Source: CAYJXJ01 sp964374095 (GTDB lineage: Bacteria; Elusimicrobiota; Elusimicrobia; UBA1565; UBA9628). From it: 18,852 nucleotides of DNA. Positions 1 through 9,200 of this stretch are shown piece after piece (the first letter of the stretch is position 1; each line of letters opens with the position of its first letter). The DNA is taken from the NCBI GenBank assembly GCA_964374095.1, contig CAYJXJ010000085.1, forward strand, positions 1 to 18,852. The letters run 5' to 3'. The translations under genes and the position numbers were made by a program. The notes under the pieces are model-generated. The model made no database searches. It was not told the DNA's origin and saw only the letters and a list, made by a program, of their open reading frames with translations.

Positions 1-5
1 GAGCG

Positions 6-25
6 AACTCGCTACGTACCGAGTT
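6..25. repeat. Imperfect 20-bp palindrome
   Basis: The arms AACTCG (6-11) and CGAGTT (20-25) flank the self-complementary core TACGTA (13-18). Only the 12/19 pair (C-C) fails to match. It has the symmetry of a dimeric regulator site or a small cruciform. It lies about 37 bases from a perfect DnaA-box match. Its function is unknown. Confidence 0.45.
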
Positions 26-61
26 GCGGGTTCGCGCCTGAGTTGTCCCCAGGAGGCGCGG

Positions 62-70
62 TTATCCACA
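62..70 (+). promoter_or_regulatory. DnaA-box match TTATCCACA
   Basis: The nine bases match the strict DnaA box consensus exactly. A second, degenerate copy (TTGTCCCCA, two mismatches) sits at 43-51, and purine-rich, A-run-containing DNA follows at about 80-108. One perfect box is not enough to call an origin, since isolated boxes also occur at DnaA-controlled promoters and by chance. An AT-dependent 9-mer is nevertheless uncommon in DNA this G+C-rich. dnaA or dnaN, if nearby, would have to lie to the left of the window. Confidence 0.4.
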
Positions 71-224
71 GCCATCCACCAAGAGAAAAAGCAGCAAAAA
101 GAGAAAGGACCGGCCTACGACGGCTCTATTCCTTCGGTCACCTTTTTACGTGACTTGACACGTGCCGTTGTTCGTCCGGTCAAGCGAGGCCGCGGGAGCC
201 GCGGAAAATTGCCACAATCTCCGC

Positions 225-2378
225 ATGAGGCTTTCCTTGGTGATGGCCGCGCTGCTCGCGGCGGGTCCCGCCCTGGCCGCCGGCGCGAGAGCCAGGCCCA
301 AACCTAAGCCCAAGCGGTTGCCCGCGGTTCTTCCCGGCGCGACGCTCATCCCCGAGGGCAAGGACATTTTCGAGTGGCTCGAAAAGGGCGACGACCCCAA
401 GGTGCAGAAATGGTCCGACGAGCAGAACAAGCGGACCCGCGAGGCCTTGGACAACCGGCCCGGCCGGGCCAAGCTCCGCGCCCGCCTCGAGGAGCTCATG
501 GCCATGGGCACCCTGCGCGAGTTGGCCTACCGGCCCGGCAAGGTCTTTTATCTCAAGCGCGAGGGTCTCGAGAACCAGCCCAAGCTCTATGTCCGCTCCG
601 CCCAGGGCGACTCCCCCCACGTCTTGCTGGATCCCAACACCTTCAGTTCCGACGGGACCGCGGCTCTGGATTGGTGGTACCCGTCCCAAGACGGGTCCCT
701 CGTCGCCTACGGGATATCGGAGAAAGGCTCCGAAGACTCGGTCCTGCGCGTGCGGGAGGTGGATTCGGCCCTCGATCTGCCGGACCGCATCCCGCGCACC
801 CGTCATTGTTCGGTGGCCTGGCTGCCGGACCGCTCCGGATTCTATTACACCCGCTACCCCCAATTGGGCAGCGTCCCCAAGGGCGAGGAGCAGTACCACC
901 GCCACGTCTACTTCCACAAACTGGGCCAGGATCCCCCGCGCGACGAGCGGGTCTTCGGTCCGGGGCGCGCCAAGGAGGACTGGCCGGGCGTCCAGGTCTC
1001 GCGCGACGGGCGCTACCTCCTTGTGAGCGTATCGCAGGGCTGGTCCAAGACCGAGGTGTATTACCGCGATCTCACCGAGGAGGCGACGGGGTTCGCGACC
1101 ATCGTCGCGGGGGTCGAGGCCACCTATGAGGGCGAGATCATCGGCGATGTCCTCTATGTGCGCACCAATGAAGGCGCGCCGCGCTATAAGATCGTCGCCG
1201 CCGAGCTCAAGAAGTCGGTCCGAGTCTTCGGGTCCCAGCTGGCGGCGGCCCCCGCCAAGCGCAAAGACTGGCGCACGCTGGTCCCGGAGGGGCCCGCCAC
1301 CCTCCAGGGCTTCGACGTGGCGGGGGGAAAGCTCGTGGTCGAGGCTCTCGAGCGCGCGACCTCTCGGCTGCGGCTCTACGACCTCAAGGGAAAGGCTTTG
1401 CGGGAGCTTCCGGTTCCGGCCCTGGGCACGGTCTCGGGGTTTGACGGGGAGCCCGGTGCGGGGGAGGTCTTCCTGCTCTATCAATCCTTCTTCACGCCGC
1501 CCACCCTGTACCGCTTCGACCTGAAGTCCGCGGGGGCGTTGGCGACGGTCGACGCCGTCTCGGCGCCCGTGGATCTGTCGGGGTTCGAGTCCGAGCAGGT
1601 GACGTACAAGTCCAAGGACGGCACTCCGGTCACGATGTTCCTGGTCCACAAGAAGGGGATGCGCAAGGACCGCGAGAACCCGACACTGCTCTCGGGCTAC
1701 GGGGGCTTCAACATCAGCATGACCCCGTCGTTCTCGCCGCCCTTGCTGGCGTGGCTGGAGCGCGGGGGACTCTACGCCCTGCCCAATTTGCGGGGGGGCG
1801 GGGAGTACGGCGAGGCCTGGCACAAGGCCGGCATGCTCGGCAACAAGCAGAACGTCTTCGACGACTTCATCGCGGCCGCGCGCTGGCTCATCGACGCGGA
1901 ATACACCCGCCCCGGGCGCCTGGGCATCTCGGGAGGATCCAACGGCGGTCTCTTGGTGGGCGCGGCCATGACCCAGGCCCCCGAGCTCTACCGCGCGGCG
2001 GTGGCCTCGGTGCCCCTCATGGACATGCTCCGTTACGATAAGTTCCTGCTCGCGCGCCTCTGGATCCCGGAGTACGGCTCGGCCGACGATCCCGCGCAGC
2101 GGGCCTTCCTGGCGGCCTACTCCCCCTACCACCGTGTCCGGCGGGCGACGCCTTACCCCGCGGTCCTGCTCATGACCGCCGAATCCGACACGCGTGTCGA
2201 TCCCATGCACGCCCGCAAGATGGCGGCCAAACTCCAGCGCGACTCTTCCTCGGGCCTGCCGGTATTCTTGCGCCTGGAGGCCAAGGCGGGCCATGGCGCG
2301 GGCAAGCCCACCTCCAAGCAGGTCGACGAGCTCGCCGATCGCTACTCTTTTCTGATGTGGCAGCTCGGCATGGAATAG
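225..2378 (+). CDS. Exported prolyl oligopeptidase (peptidase family S9A)
   Basis: This serine peptidase would cleave after proline in short peptides, here probably in the periplasm. I start it at the ATG at 225 (717 residues) because that gives a signal peptide (MRLSLVMAALLAAGPALAA); an in-frame ATG at 162 would add 21 non-signal residues. The N-terminal two thirds matches a beta-propeller gate (about 45-455), and the alpha/beta hydrolase follows (about 460-717). The catalytic triad is visible as Ser572 in GGSNGG, Asp655 in ESDTRV and His690 in GHGAG. The oxyanion tyrosine is Tyr492 in GYGGFNIS. Spacing between these residues is close to that of characterised prolyl oligopeptidases, and the length is normal for the family. 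The next gene begins 22 nt downstream on the same strand. A proline-, lysine- and arginine-rich stretch follows the signal peptide. No Shine-Dalgarno sequence precedes the ATG. Confidence 0.93.
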   Translation: MRLSLVMAALLAAGPALAAGARARPKPKPKRLPAVLPGATLIPEGKDIFEWLEKGDDPKVQKWSDEQNKRTREALDNRPGRAKLRARLEELMAMGTLRELAYRPGKVFYLKREGLENQPKLYVRSAQGDSPHVLLDPNTFSSDGTAALDWWYPSQDGSLVAYGISEKGSEDSVLRVREVDSALDLPDRIPRTRHCSVAWLPDRSGFYYTRYPQLGSVPKGEEQYHRHVYFHKLGQDPPRDERVFGPGRAKEDWPGVQVSRDGRYLLVSVSQGWSKTEVYYRDLTEEATGFATIVAGVEATYEGEIIGDVLYVRTNEGAPRYKIVAAELKKSVRVFGSQLAAAPAKRKDWRTLVPEGPATLQGFDVAGGKLVVEALERATSRLRLYDLKGKALRELPVPALGTVSGFDGEPGAGEVFLLYQSFFTPPTLYRFDLKSAGALATVDAVSAPVDLSGFESEQVTYKSKDGTPVTMFLVHKKGMRKDRENPTLLSGYGGFNISMTPSFSPPLLAWLERGGLYALPNLRGGGEYGEAWHKAGMLGNKQNVFDDFIAAARWLIDAEYTRPGRLGISGGSNGGLLVGAAMTQAPELYRAAVASVPLMDMLRYDKFLLARLWIPEYGSADDPAQRAFLAAYSPYHRVRRATPYPAVLLMTAESDTRVDPMHARKMAAKLQRDSSSGLPVFLRLEAKAGHGAGKPTSKQVDELADRYSFLMWQLGME

Positions 2379-2400
2379 GGGCAGGCCATTTCCTTCGGTC

Positions 2401-3162
2401 ATGGAATTAGTGGTCCTAGGCTCGGGGGCTTTTGCGCCGGCCCGCGATCCAAGGCGGGTCAGAAACCCGTCGGGCTACGCCGTCCGCCTGGGCCGTGAGC
2501 TCATCCTCTTCGATCTGGGCTTTGGCAACCTCCGCCAGTTGGCGCGGGCGGGATTGGACCCGGCCGAGATCACGACGGTCTTTACCTCGCATCGCCATCC
2601 CGATCATTGCGGCGACCTGCCCGCCCTGCTGTTCTTCCTTAGATACGAGCGGCCGCCGCGCCGGGGAGACCTCACGCTCTTTGGTCCCCAGGGGTTCGCC
2701 CGCTTCGTCGGCGGGCTTCAAGGGATTTGGAAGCCGTGGCTCGGGCCCCGGGACTATGACCTGAGGATCCGGGAGGTCAAGTCGGGGGAGCTCATCGTGG
2801 CCAACGGCTGGCGGGTCACGACCCTGGCCGTGCCCCATCCGACCCCGGCGCTGGCTTTCCGGCTGGAATCCAAGGGCCGGAGTTTCGTCTATTCCGGCGA
2901 CACGGGATACTCCGACGCCCTGGCGCGCTTCGCGTCGGGCTGCGACCTCTTCCTGTTGGAATGCACCGTCTCCGACCGCGAGCCGCTTCCGGCCCAGCAC
3001 CTGACCGTGTCGGAGGCTCTCAAGCTCGTCAAGGCCTCGGGTTGCCGGCGGGCCGTGCTGACTCACCTCTCGCCGGAATCGGAAGCCGCGTTGTCCCGGC
3101 GCCGGCTCGGCCCGCGGGTGCGGCTGGCCCGCGACCTCCTACGGGTGCGGATGGTGCGTTGA
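2401..3162 (+). CDS. MBL-fold metallo-hydrolase, RNase Z/arylsulfatase-like
   Basis: A 253-residue metallo-beta-lactamase-fold protein of the compact RNase Z-like kind. The zinc ligands can be read directly: His64-x-His66-x-Asp68-His69 (SHRHPDH), His146 (VPHPTP), Asp167 (YSGDTG) and a C-terminal histidine, probably His222 (THLSPE), with His200 (QHLTVSEA) also in family position. There is no signal peptide, so it should be cytoplasmic. Such proteins range from tRNA 3' processing enzymes to phosphodiesterases and generic hydrolases. I do not see the flexible arm of true tRNase Z, so the substrate is open. It lies 22 nt after the prolyl oligopeptidase, so co-transcription is likely, and it converges on the giant minus-strand gene with a 41-nt gap. 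The ATG has no clear Shine-Dalgarno sequence. Confidence 0.88.
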   Translation: MELVVLGSGAFAPARDPRRVRNPSGYAVRLGRELILFDLGFGNLRQLARAGLDPAEITTVFTSHRHPDHCGDLPALLFFLRYERPPRRGDLTLFGPQGFARFVGGLQGIWKPWLGPRDYDLRIREVKSGELIVANGWRVTTLAVPHPTPALAFRLESKGRSFVYSGDTGYSDALARFASGCDLFLLECTVSDREPLPAQHLTVSEALKLVKASGCRRAVLTHLSPESEAALSRRRLGPRVRLARDLLRVRMVR

Positions 3163-3203
3163 TGAAGAGGGCGCTGCTGGCGAAGGAACCGGCTTCGGCA
3201 GGC

Positions 3204-6200
3204 CTAGCGCGGCGGGCCTTCGTCGATCTCGCGATCCGTCAGCAGCCAGTAAAGCGCCGCAAAGGCGTCGCGTCGTCCCGGCGCGGTATAGTTGCCCCCC
3301 ATATCATCGTCACCGCGCCGTAAGATCACGATCCGGCCGGCTATCCTCTGCGCGTAGGCCCGGCCGCCGGCCTCCGGAGTCGGATTCTCGAAAGACTGGT
3401 GGCGATAGAAGAGGTAATAAGCCTTGATCAGATCGAGCCTGTCTTTCGTAAATCCCATGCGCTCCGCCATCGCGCGCGTGAACCGGCCCTCACGAATGTC
3501 CGTGGCGACCCGCTGCGGCCCTAGCAGCTCGCTCATCCCCCAGAATGCGCTCATCTCTTTGCGATGCTTGATCTTGTCAAGGCCGGTCAGGATCATCGAA
3601 GGCCGACTTCGATCGAAAGGGATGTCCAGCTTGTCGGCGATCTGCTCGAGCTCCTTGGCGGCCGCAAGCATTCCCTCGGCGGCCGCGCGCGCGCGCGCCT
3701 CTGAAACGTACCGGGTTGGGACATAGCCCACCAGATCGTCACCGTCTTTTAGGATCTCCTCAGTCGACTTCCCGTCCGGAAAATAGAACTTCTCTCCCAG
3801 GTTCGTTTGCTCCTCCGGCGTCGGGCTGCGAGTTCCAGGGACGTACTTCGGCTTGCGTTTCGTCAGCGCCAGGCTCAATTCGTCGAAGAGCTCCGCCGTC
3901 GCCGCAAGCTTCTTGGCGCGGTACTCGTCCGCCCAGGCTTGCGCAAGCCGCGCGTCCCAGCCCGCCTTCTCGAACTTCTCCCAATGGAGGTCGCCGTTGC
4001 GGAGGCGATGCCGGGCGATGCGCGCATCGATCGGCTTCGACCCCTCGCCAAGCTCGAACATCGCGAGCGGGTCTTTCGTAACAGAGAGCAGTCTCTTGCC
4101 GCGCAGCTCGGCCTCAAGCGCGCCAAGGGCCGCGGCGTCGCGGCTCTTGGGCTTGCCGTCCCAGTCGATCACGAAGAAGCGCCGGCGCCCGTTCGTCGGC
4201 TCCCTGCCGACCAGGATATTGCTCGGATTCGACAGGTCTCCGTGCTCGATGCCGGCCGCGTTGAATCCCTCGAAGGCGCGGCGCAGCGCCTTGAAGTCGG
4301 CCGCGGAAATCGGGGCCTCGAGCGCCGCCTTGCCCCGCAGGACGTCCTTGAGCGAAACGAAGTCGCCGGGCACGGCCTCCGACACGACGGCGTCCTTCTC
4401 CGAGTAATGCTCGAGATGCTCGTTGGCCCCCAGCGTCTCGCGAATCCGCGCCGCCTCCTCGGGACGCAGGGCGTCGGCCGTCGGCTGGCGCCCCAACGGT
4501 TCGGGGACTCGGACGACGGAGTCGGGACCGAGTGCAGCCGCCTCGAACGCCCGCCGCTGCGCCGCGAACTCTCCCGGCTCGGCGTTGAGCTTGAGCACCA
4601 CGTCGCGGCCGTTCATCCGGCCTCTGAGCACGTTGTCGCGATGCGGAACATCCGGGAACATGAACTTAAATCCCCGCAACTCCGGCAGCTCGCCTTGGCT
4701 CAGGTCCGAAGGCGGCGCGCGCGGGGCTACGGCGGCGTCCTCGACGTATAGTGCCGGCACAAAGCCCTTATCGATGCGTCCGTTCCTCCGGCAATCCAAA
4801 TAGAACTGCAACAGCCCGTCCAGGGCCTCTTCGTTGCTCTCGGAACCGCGGGCCCTCCTAGCCAACTGATGGCCGTACTTAAGCTCGCCCCCTTCTGAAC
4901 TGACGAGGTTTCTAAGCTCACGAGTCAAATCAGAAGGTCGCGCCCCCATGAGAGCCAGCACCGTCGACGCGTCCGCCCCGTCCGAAAAATACGGCAGAGG
5001 CATGTGATCCGAGCCGCCGCCATCGGCCCGGCTCGCCCCAGGTTTGGAGCCGGGCGCAAAGGTTTCGGCGACCGGATCGAAACCGCTCGCGCCGTTGTTT
5101 TCTCTTATGGCATTGACGAGCTTGGTGGCATCGCCGATTGCCTTCTCGGAAACGACAATCAGCTCGACTTTGAGATCCCTGGGCGAGTTGAGCTCGCCAT
5201 TGGCCTTCTTGATCGCGAATAGGCGGCCGTTGCCGTCATAAACGACGACCTTTCCATCGCGCATTTGGATGGCCCGCATTGCTTCTTTCGATCGGAAGCT
5301 CGTCACGGGGCCCTCCTGCTGAAAGTTCAAGTCAAGAACATCAATCTCCGGGTGTTTATTCAGGAATTTCGCCAAGTCGGCTCCCCGTGTCTGAGCCTTT
5401 CGATAGGCCGGTCCAAAATTGGGGGTGATGGGGTGAATCAATTCAACGTCGTTCAAATTCATCAACTTCGTTGTCTTCGTCGACTTGGCCGCCGTGGATT
5501 CCGTCAGGGGCCTCAATCGGACGATTTCCAAGAACTTGCCGTAAAAATCGCGTCCCGACATTCCCCAGACTTCGCCCAATTTGGACATATTGCGTCGAAC
5601 GGCGAAAGCAATCCGCTCTCCTTTGCCGCCGGCGGTCTTGCTTTCCGACGGCTTGGCCTCGGCGGAAGGCTCCTCCTGGGGCGGCCCCCGGCCGCCGCCC
5701 CTGCGGGAGGCGATGAGGTCCCCCAAAGCGCGCACCTGCTCGACCGGGCCGAGCCCGGAGACGTCGATGGCCTTGGCGGCCTTGGCCGCCTTTAGAAAGG
5801 CGTCCGTGACCGTCTGATTGCGCCCCACGAGGGCCGCGGCATCCACATTGGCCAGGAGAGCCTCGATCTTCTGCTCCGGGGAGAGTTTCCCGTTTTCCAG
5901 GATCCGCCTCACGGCCCCCTCGGCGTCCGCCCGGAGGGCTTCGATTTTCTGTTCGGGGGTGAGGCTGGGGTCGTCGTGGGCCTTGCCGGGCGCCTCCTGA
6001 TGAGCGCCAGGCTTTCCCGTGGATCCGGTCTTGCCGGCCGCCGTTTCGGCGATCACCTCGGCCGGGGAGGGGTGGGACTGCGGCGGACCGCGGAAACGTT
6101 GCGCCAAGGCCGTGCTCGCGGTCCTGCCGTAATGGAGCGCGAACCCCCCGAGACTCACGGCGTGGGTGAACGCCGCGTCAAAGCTCGCTGCCGCGGCGTC

Positions 6201-9200
6201 CTTGTCGCCGGACACCCCGACAGCCCAGGCCAGGTGCGCGCTGTCTCGGCCGGCGTAGAGCGCGGCGGGGGTCAGCATCAGCGCCGCCTCGCCCTTCTCG
6301 ATTGTGTGCCAGGTATTGAGGCCCTTCGTCAGCCGCTCGAGCTCAGAGGGCTTGAGGGCGAGCGTTTGGAGCAACTTGGGGTTCTCCTTGGCCGCGAGCA
6401 CGACGGCCGGGGGCAGCTTCGTCCATTTGGCCGCCGCCAGCGCCTTCGTCACCCCGATCATCTGGGTGGTCGCGGCCACCTCGCCCCACACCATCAGACC
6501 CGCCAGGCCGTAGAAGCCCGCGCCGGCGGCGAACCCGTCTTTCGCGTAGGCCTCGCGCCCCATCCGCATCAGCTCGCGCGAGAGGTTCGCCATCCCGGCG
6601 CTCTCAAAGGCCTCCATGGCCTCCTCCTGGAAACGGATCGGGAAATCCTTGAACACGGTGCCTTCGCGCTTCTTCTTGATCCTCAGCTGCATGGCCTTGC
6701 GGATCGCCTCCCCTTGATCCCGGCCGAGCCCCAGCAGCGCTTCCTGATAGGCCTCCCGGACCCCGCGCTCAAACGCCGCCTGCTCCGTTTTGAATCGCGC
6801 GGCTTCCTCCTGACCTTCCCCAGGAGGCTTGGGGGGAACCAGGCTCTTCCCGAGCCAGCGATCGAGCCACTGCCGGAAAGCGGCCTGCCTCAGCGTATAA
6901 CCCGCTTCGACCTCGATGGAGGCGTTCCACGCGTTCTCGCCTCGGATGAGCGCGTCGCCCGAAGCATAACCCTGCAAAAGCCAGCCCTCGGCCGAGTAAA
7001 ACGCCGACTGAAAGGGCGAAAAGACATAATGGCCGGCCTGCGAAAGCCGGTCGACGCCGCCCCAGAACCTCTCGGAATACCAATCGAGCGCCATGCCGAC
7101 CGCAAGCTTCGGGTAATCGCGCCAGGCGACCCACTTCTCGGGCGCCTCGGGCTTCTTGGTGAGCGCGCTCCAGGCTCCGTCGACGCGAGAGTCGATACGC
7201 TCGGGCGCCTCTGCGATCCGACCGTCCTTCGGATTGACGGCGTACACCGAACGCTTGTCCCCGTCGAGCCCGAAGCGCCAAACCTGCCACGGCAACTCCC
7301 AGCCGCCGCCGGACTCGTCGAACTGCGCGATCATGACGGCGAGATGGCTCGGCGTGTAATCCTCGTCGTAGCCCCCGAATTCTCGATAGGCCGTCATGCG
7401 CCGCACCGGCCGCGGCGTGCCGTCGGCACCGCGTTGGCCGAGCACGATGTCCATCTTGCGCCCCTGGGTGATCGCCACGGACATGACGACGAGATCCTGG
7501 TCGCCCGCCATCGCCCGCGCGAAGGCGTTGTCGAAGGATGGCAGCTCGCGCAGAAAGCGCTCGAAAATATGCTGGTCGTCTTGCACGAGCAGCGGGACCG
7601 CGGAGAGGTTCAGGCTGGGCCCGATCGTCTCGGTACTGAGCTGGAACTCGTAATAGCCGAATCTCTCCTTGTCGTTTGGGTCGTCGCTGCCATGGAACAT
7701 CGCGCCGAGGAGCTGGCCCTCGGCCGAGCGTATGTATTCGATCCGGCTGCCGTCGGGATTCAGCAGCTCGATCACGATCGGCGTCCCACGCTCGTCGAGG
7801 ATGGGCTTGCCGGCTCCATCGACCTTGCTGATCACCAAAGACGGGTCCGGGCTTTGCCCCGAGGGCTGCCTCGGGTCTTTCAGGTAGAGGAGCTCGGGTT
7901 TGAGGCCCGGGGCCAAGCTCAGCGGGCGATCCTTCGGGAGGCGGCCGTGCCCGTAGTACCTTAAGATCTCGTAGCGGCCGAAGCTCGGGTCGAACTCATA
8001 GAACAGCTTCCCCTCGCCGTCGGAAATGATCCGCGCGAACTTCTCGGCGCCGTCCACGGTCTGCTCGTACTTCCCGTCTCGAGATTTGATCGTCACGCGC
8101 GACCTGTCGCCGCTGATAAACTCCATCGTTCCATCCTCGAAGAAGACCTGACTCCCTGCCCGTCCGAGCTTATCATCGGGAAGACTCGTCCAATCAAAGC
8201 TCTCGATCTTCTCTCCGAGCTCCCGCCGGGCCGAGACCACTCTGTGGAGCAACGCGCGCTGCGCCAGCCGCGAGGCCTCGGGAAAGCCGCTCATCTGCGC
8301 GATCTGGCGCAGCGCGATCAGCGCCGCGGTCTCAAGAGGCCCGCCCCGATCGGCGGCCTCGCCCCACCGGCGGGTCCCGTCAAGGGCAGTCCGGTCTTCG
8401 CCCTCAAGGCGCGCGAGGAACTTCCCTAGGGAGTCCGTCTTCTTGAGCCGCGAGCGGGCGGCCGCAGGGGCGCGCTCGCCGCTCGAGCGCAATTTTACCA
8501 GCACCGACTGAAATCGGATGGGATCGGCGCGATGGAGCTCGCCCCAGTCCGCCGCCGCGAACCCGTCGAAGAGCCGGCCCAGAACGCGCTCAGCGCCGTT
8601 GGGAGAGTCCTCCAGCACCAGCGCGATCGTCTCGAGCGCCGCGTCGAGCGTCTTGAGATCGTCGCCTCGGAGAGGCCGCTGCCGGTAGGCGTCAAAGAGC
8701 TCGCCGAGTTCGTCGGCGTCGAGCGGCCGGCGCTCCAAGGCGCCGCCGAGCTTCATGAAGACGCCGTTCTTGTTGTCCCACCCAACCGCGCGCTGATCGA
8801 GTAGATCAGGGAACAGCCCCAGCCGCTGGGCCGCGCGCAGCTCAAGCAGCTCCGAAACCGTGAGCTTCGTCCCTGGCGTCTCCTTCGCGTCGAGGAGTCC
8901 CATCGCGGCCAGGAGGCGCCGGCGCAATCCCTCAAGCGCGAGGCGCATCGGACGGCTGCCTTCGGCCTTGAGTTCGAGCTCGGAGAGCCGCCGGGCGAGC
9001 CCCTCGAGCTCGTCCTCGGCGGCCGCGCCTCCCGCGCCCTGCCGGGCCTCGAGGGCCGCGATCTCGCCGCGCAAATCCTCGTAGTCGGGCAGCAGGCCAA
9101 AGAGCGCCTCGATCTGCTCGGGAGCAAGCTTGGAGCTCGAGTCCAGCAGAGCCCCGCTCCCGGGATACGGCCTCCCGGGTTCCTCTTTGATCTCGAAACT

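Larger units (their letters stand above)
1..224. other. Non-coding leader region at window start
   Basis: No credible coding frame occupies this stretch. It holds, in order, an imperfect palindrome (6-25), a degenerate DnaA-box-like 9-mer (43-51, TTGTCCCCA), a perfect DnaA-box 9-mer (62-70), and a purine-rich stretch (about 80-108) with two runs of five A. A TTGACA hexamer lies at 155-160, but no good -10 box follows at normal spacing. The sequence just before the first gene has a weak -10-like CACAAT (213-218) six bases ahead of the ATG at 225, and no Shine-Dalgarno sequence. Confidence 0.6.

Noticed and set aside
1..50. Possible tRNA 3' half (stem plus GGGTTCGCGCC)
   Set aside because: No T-loop consensus, no acceptor stem and no CCA-adjacent structure. 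The symmetry is a simple palindrome.
129..140. TTCCTTCGGTCA repeated at 2390-2401 just before the MBL hydrolase start
   Set aside because: A 12-base exact repeat is expected several times by chance in a window of this length, and it matches no known site.
155..160. TTGACA as the -35 box for the prolyl oligopeptidase gene
   Set aside because: No -10-like hexamer lies 15-19 bases downstream; the only one near the start codon is too far away.
180..2402. 740-codon minus-strand open frame opposite the prolyl oligopeptidase
   Set aside because: It mirrors the whole length of a gene with a clear catalytic triad. The protein is Arg/Gly/Leu/His-rich with no recognisable domain, as expected for a shadow frame in high-GC DNA.
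3162..3323. Small plus-strand ORF (MKRALLAKEP) whose ATG overlaps the MBL hydrolase stop
   Set aside because: The overlap is suggestive, but most of it lies antisense to the 3' end of the giant gene and the product is Arg-rich without features.
5976..7964. 662-codon plus-strand open frame opposite the giant gene
   Set aside because: Arg/Leu/Gly/His-rich composition, no domain, and no promoter or ribosome binding site. The minus-strand frame is longer, has a promoter and signal peptide, and carries recognisable motifs.
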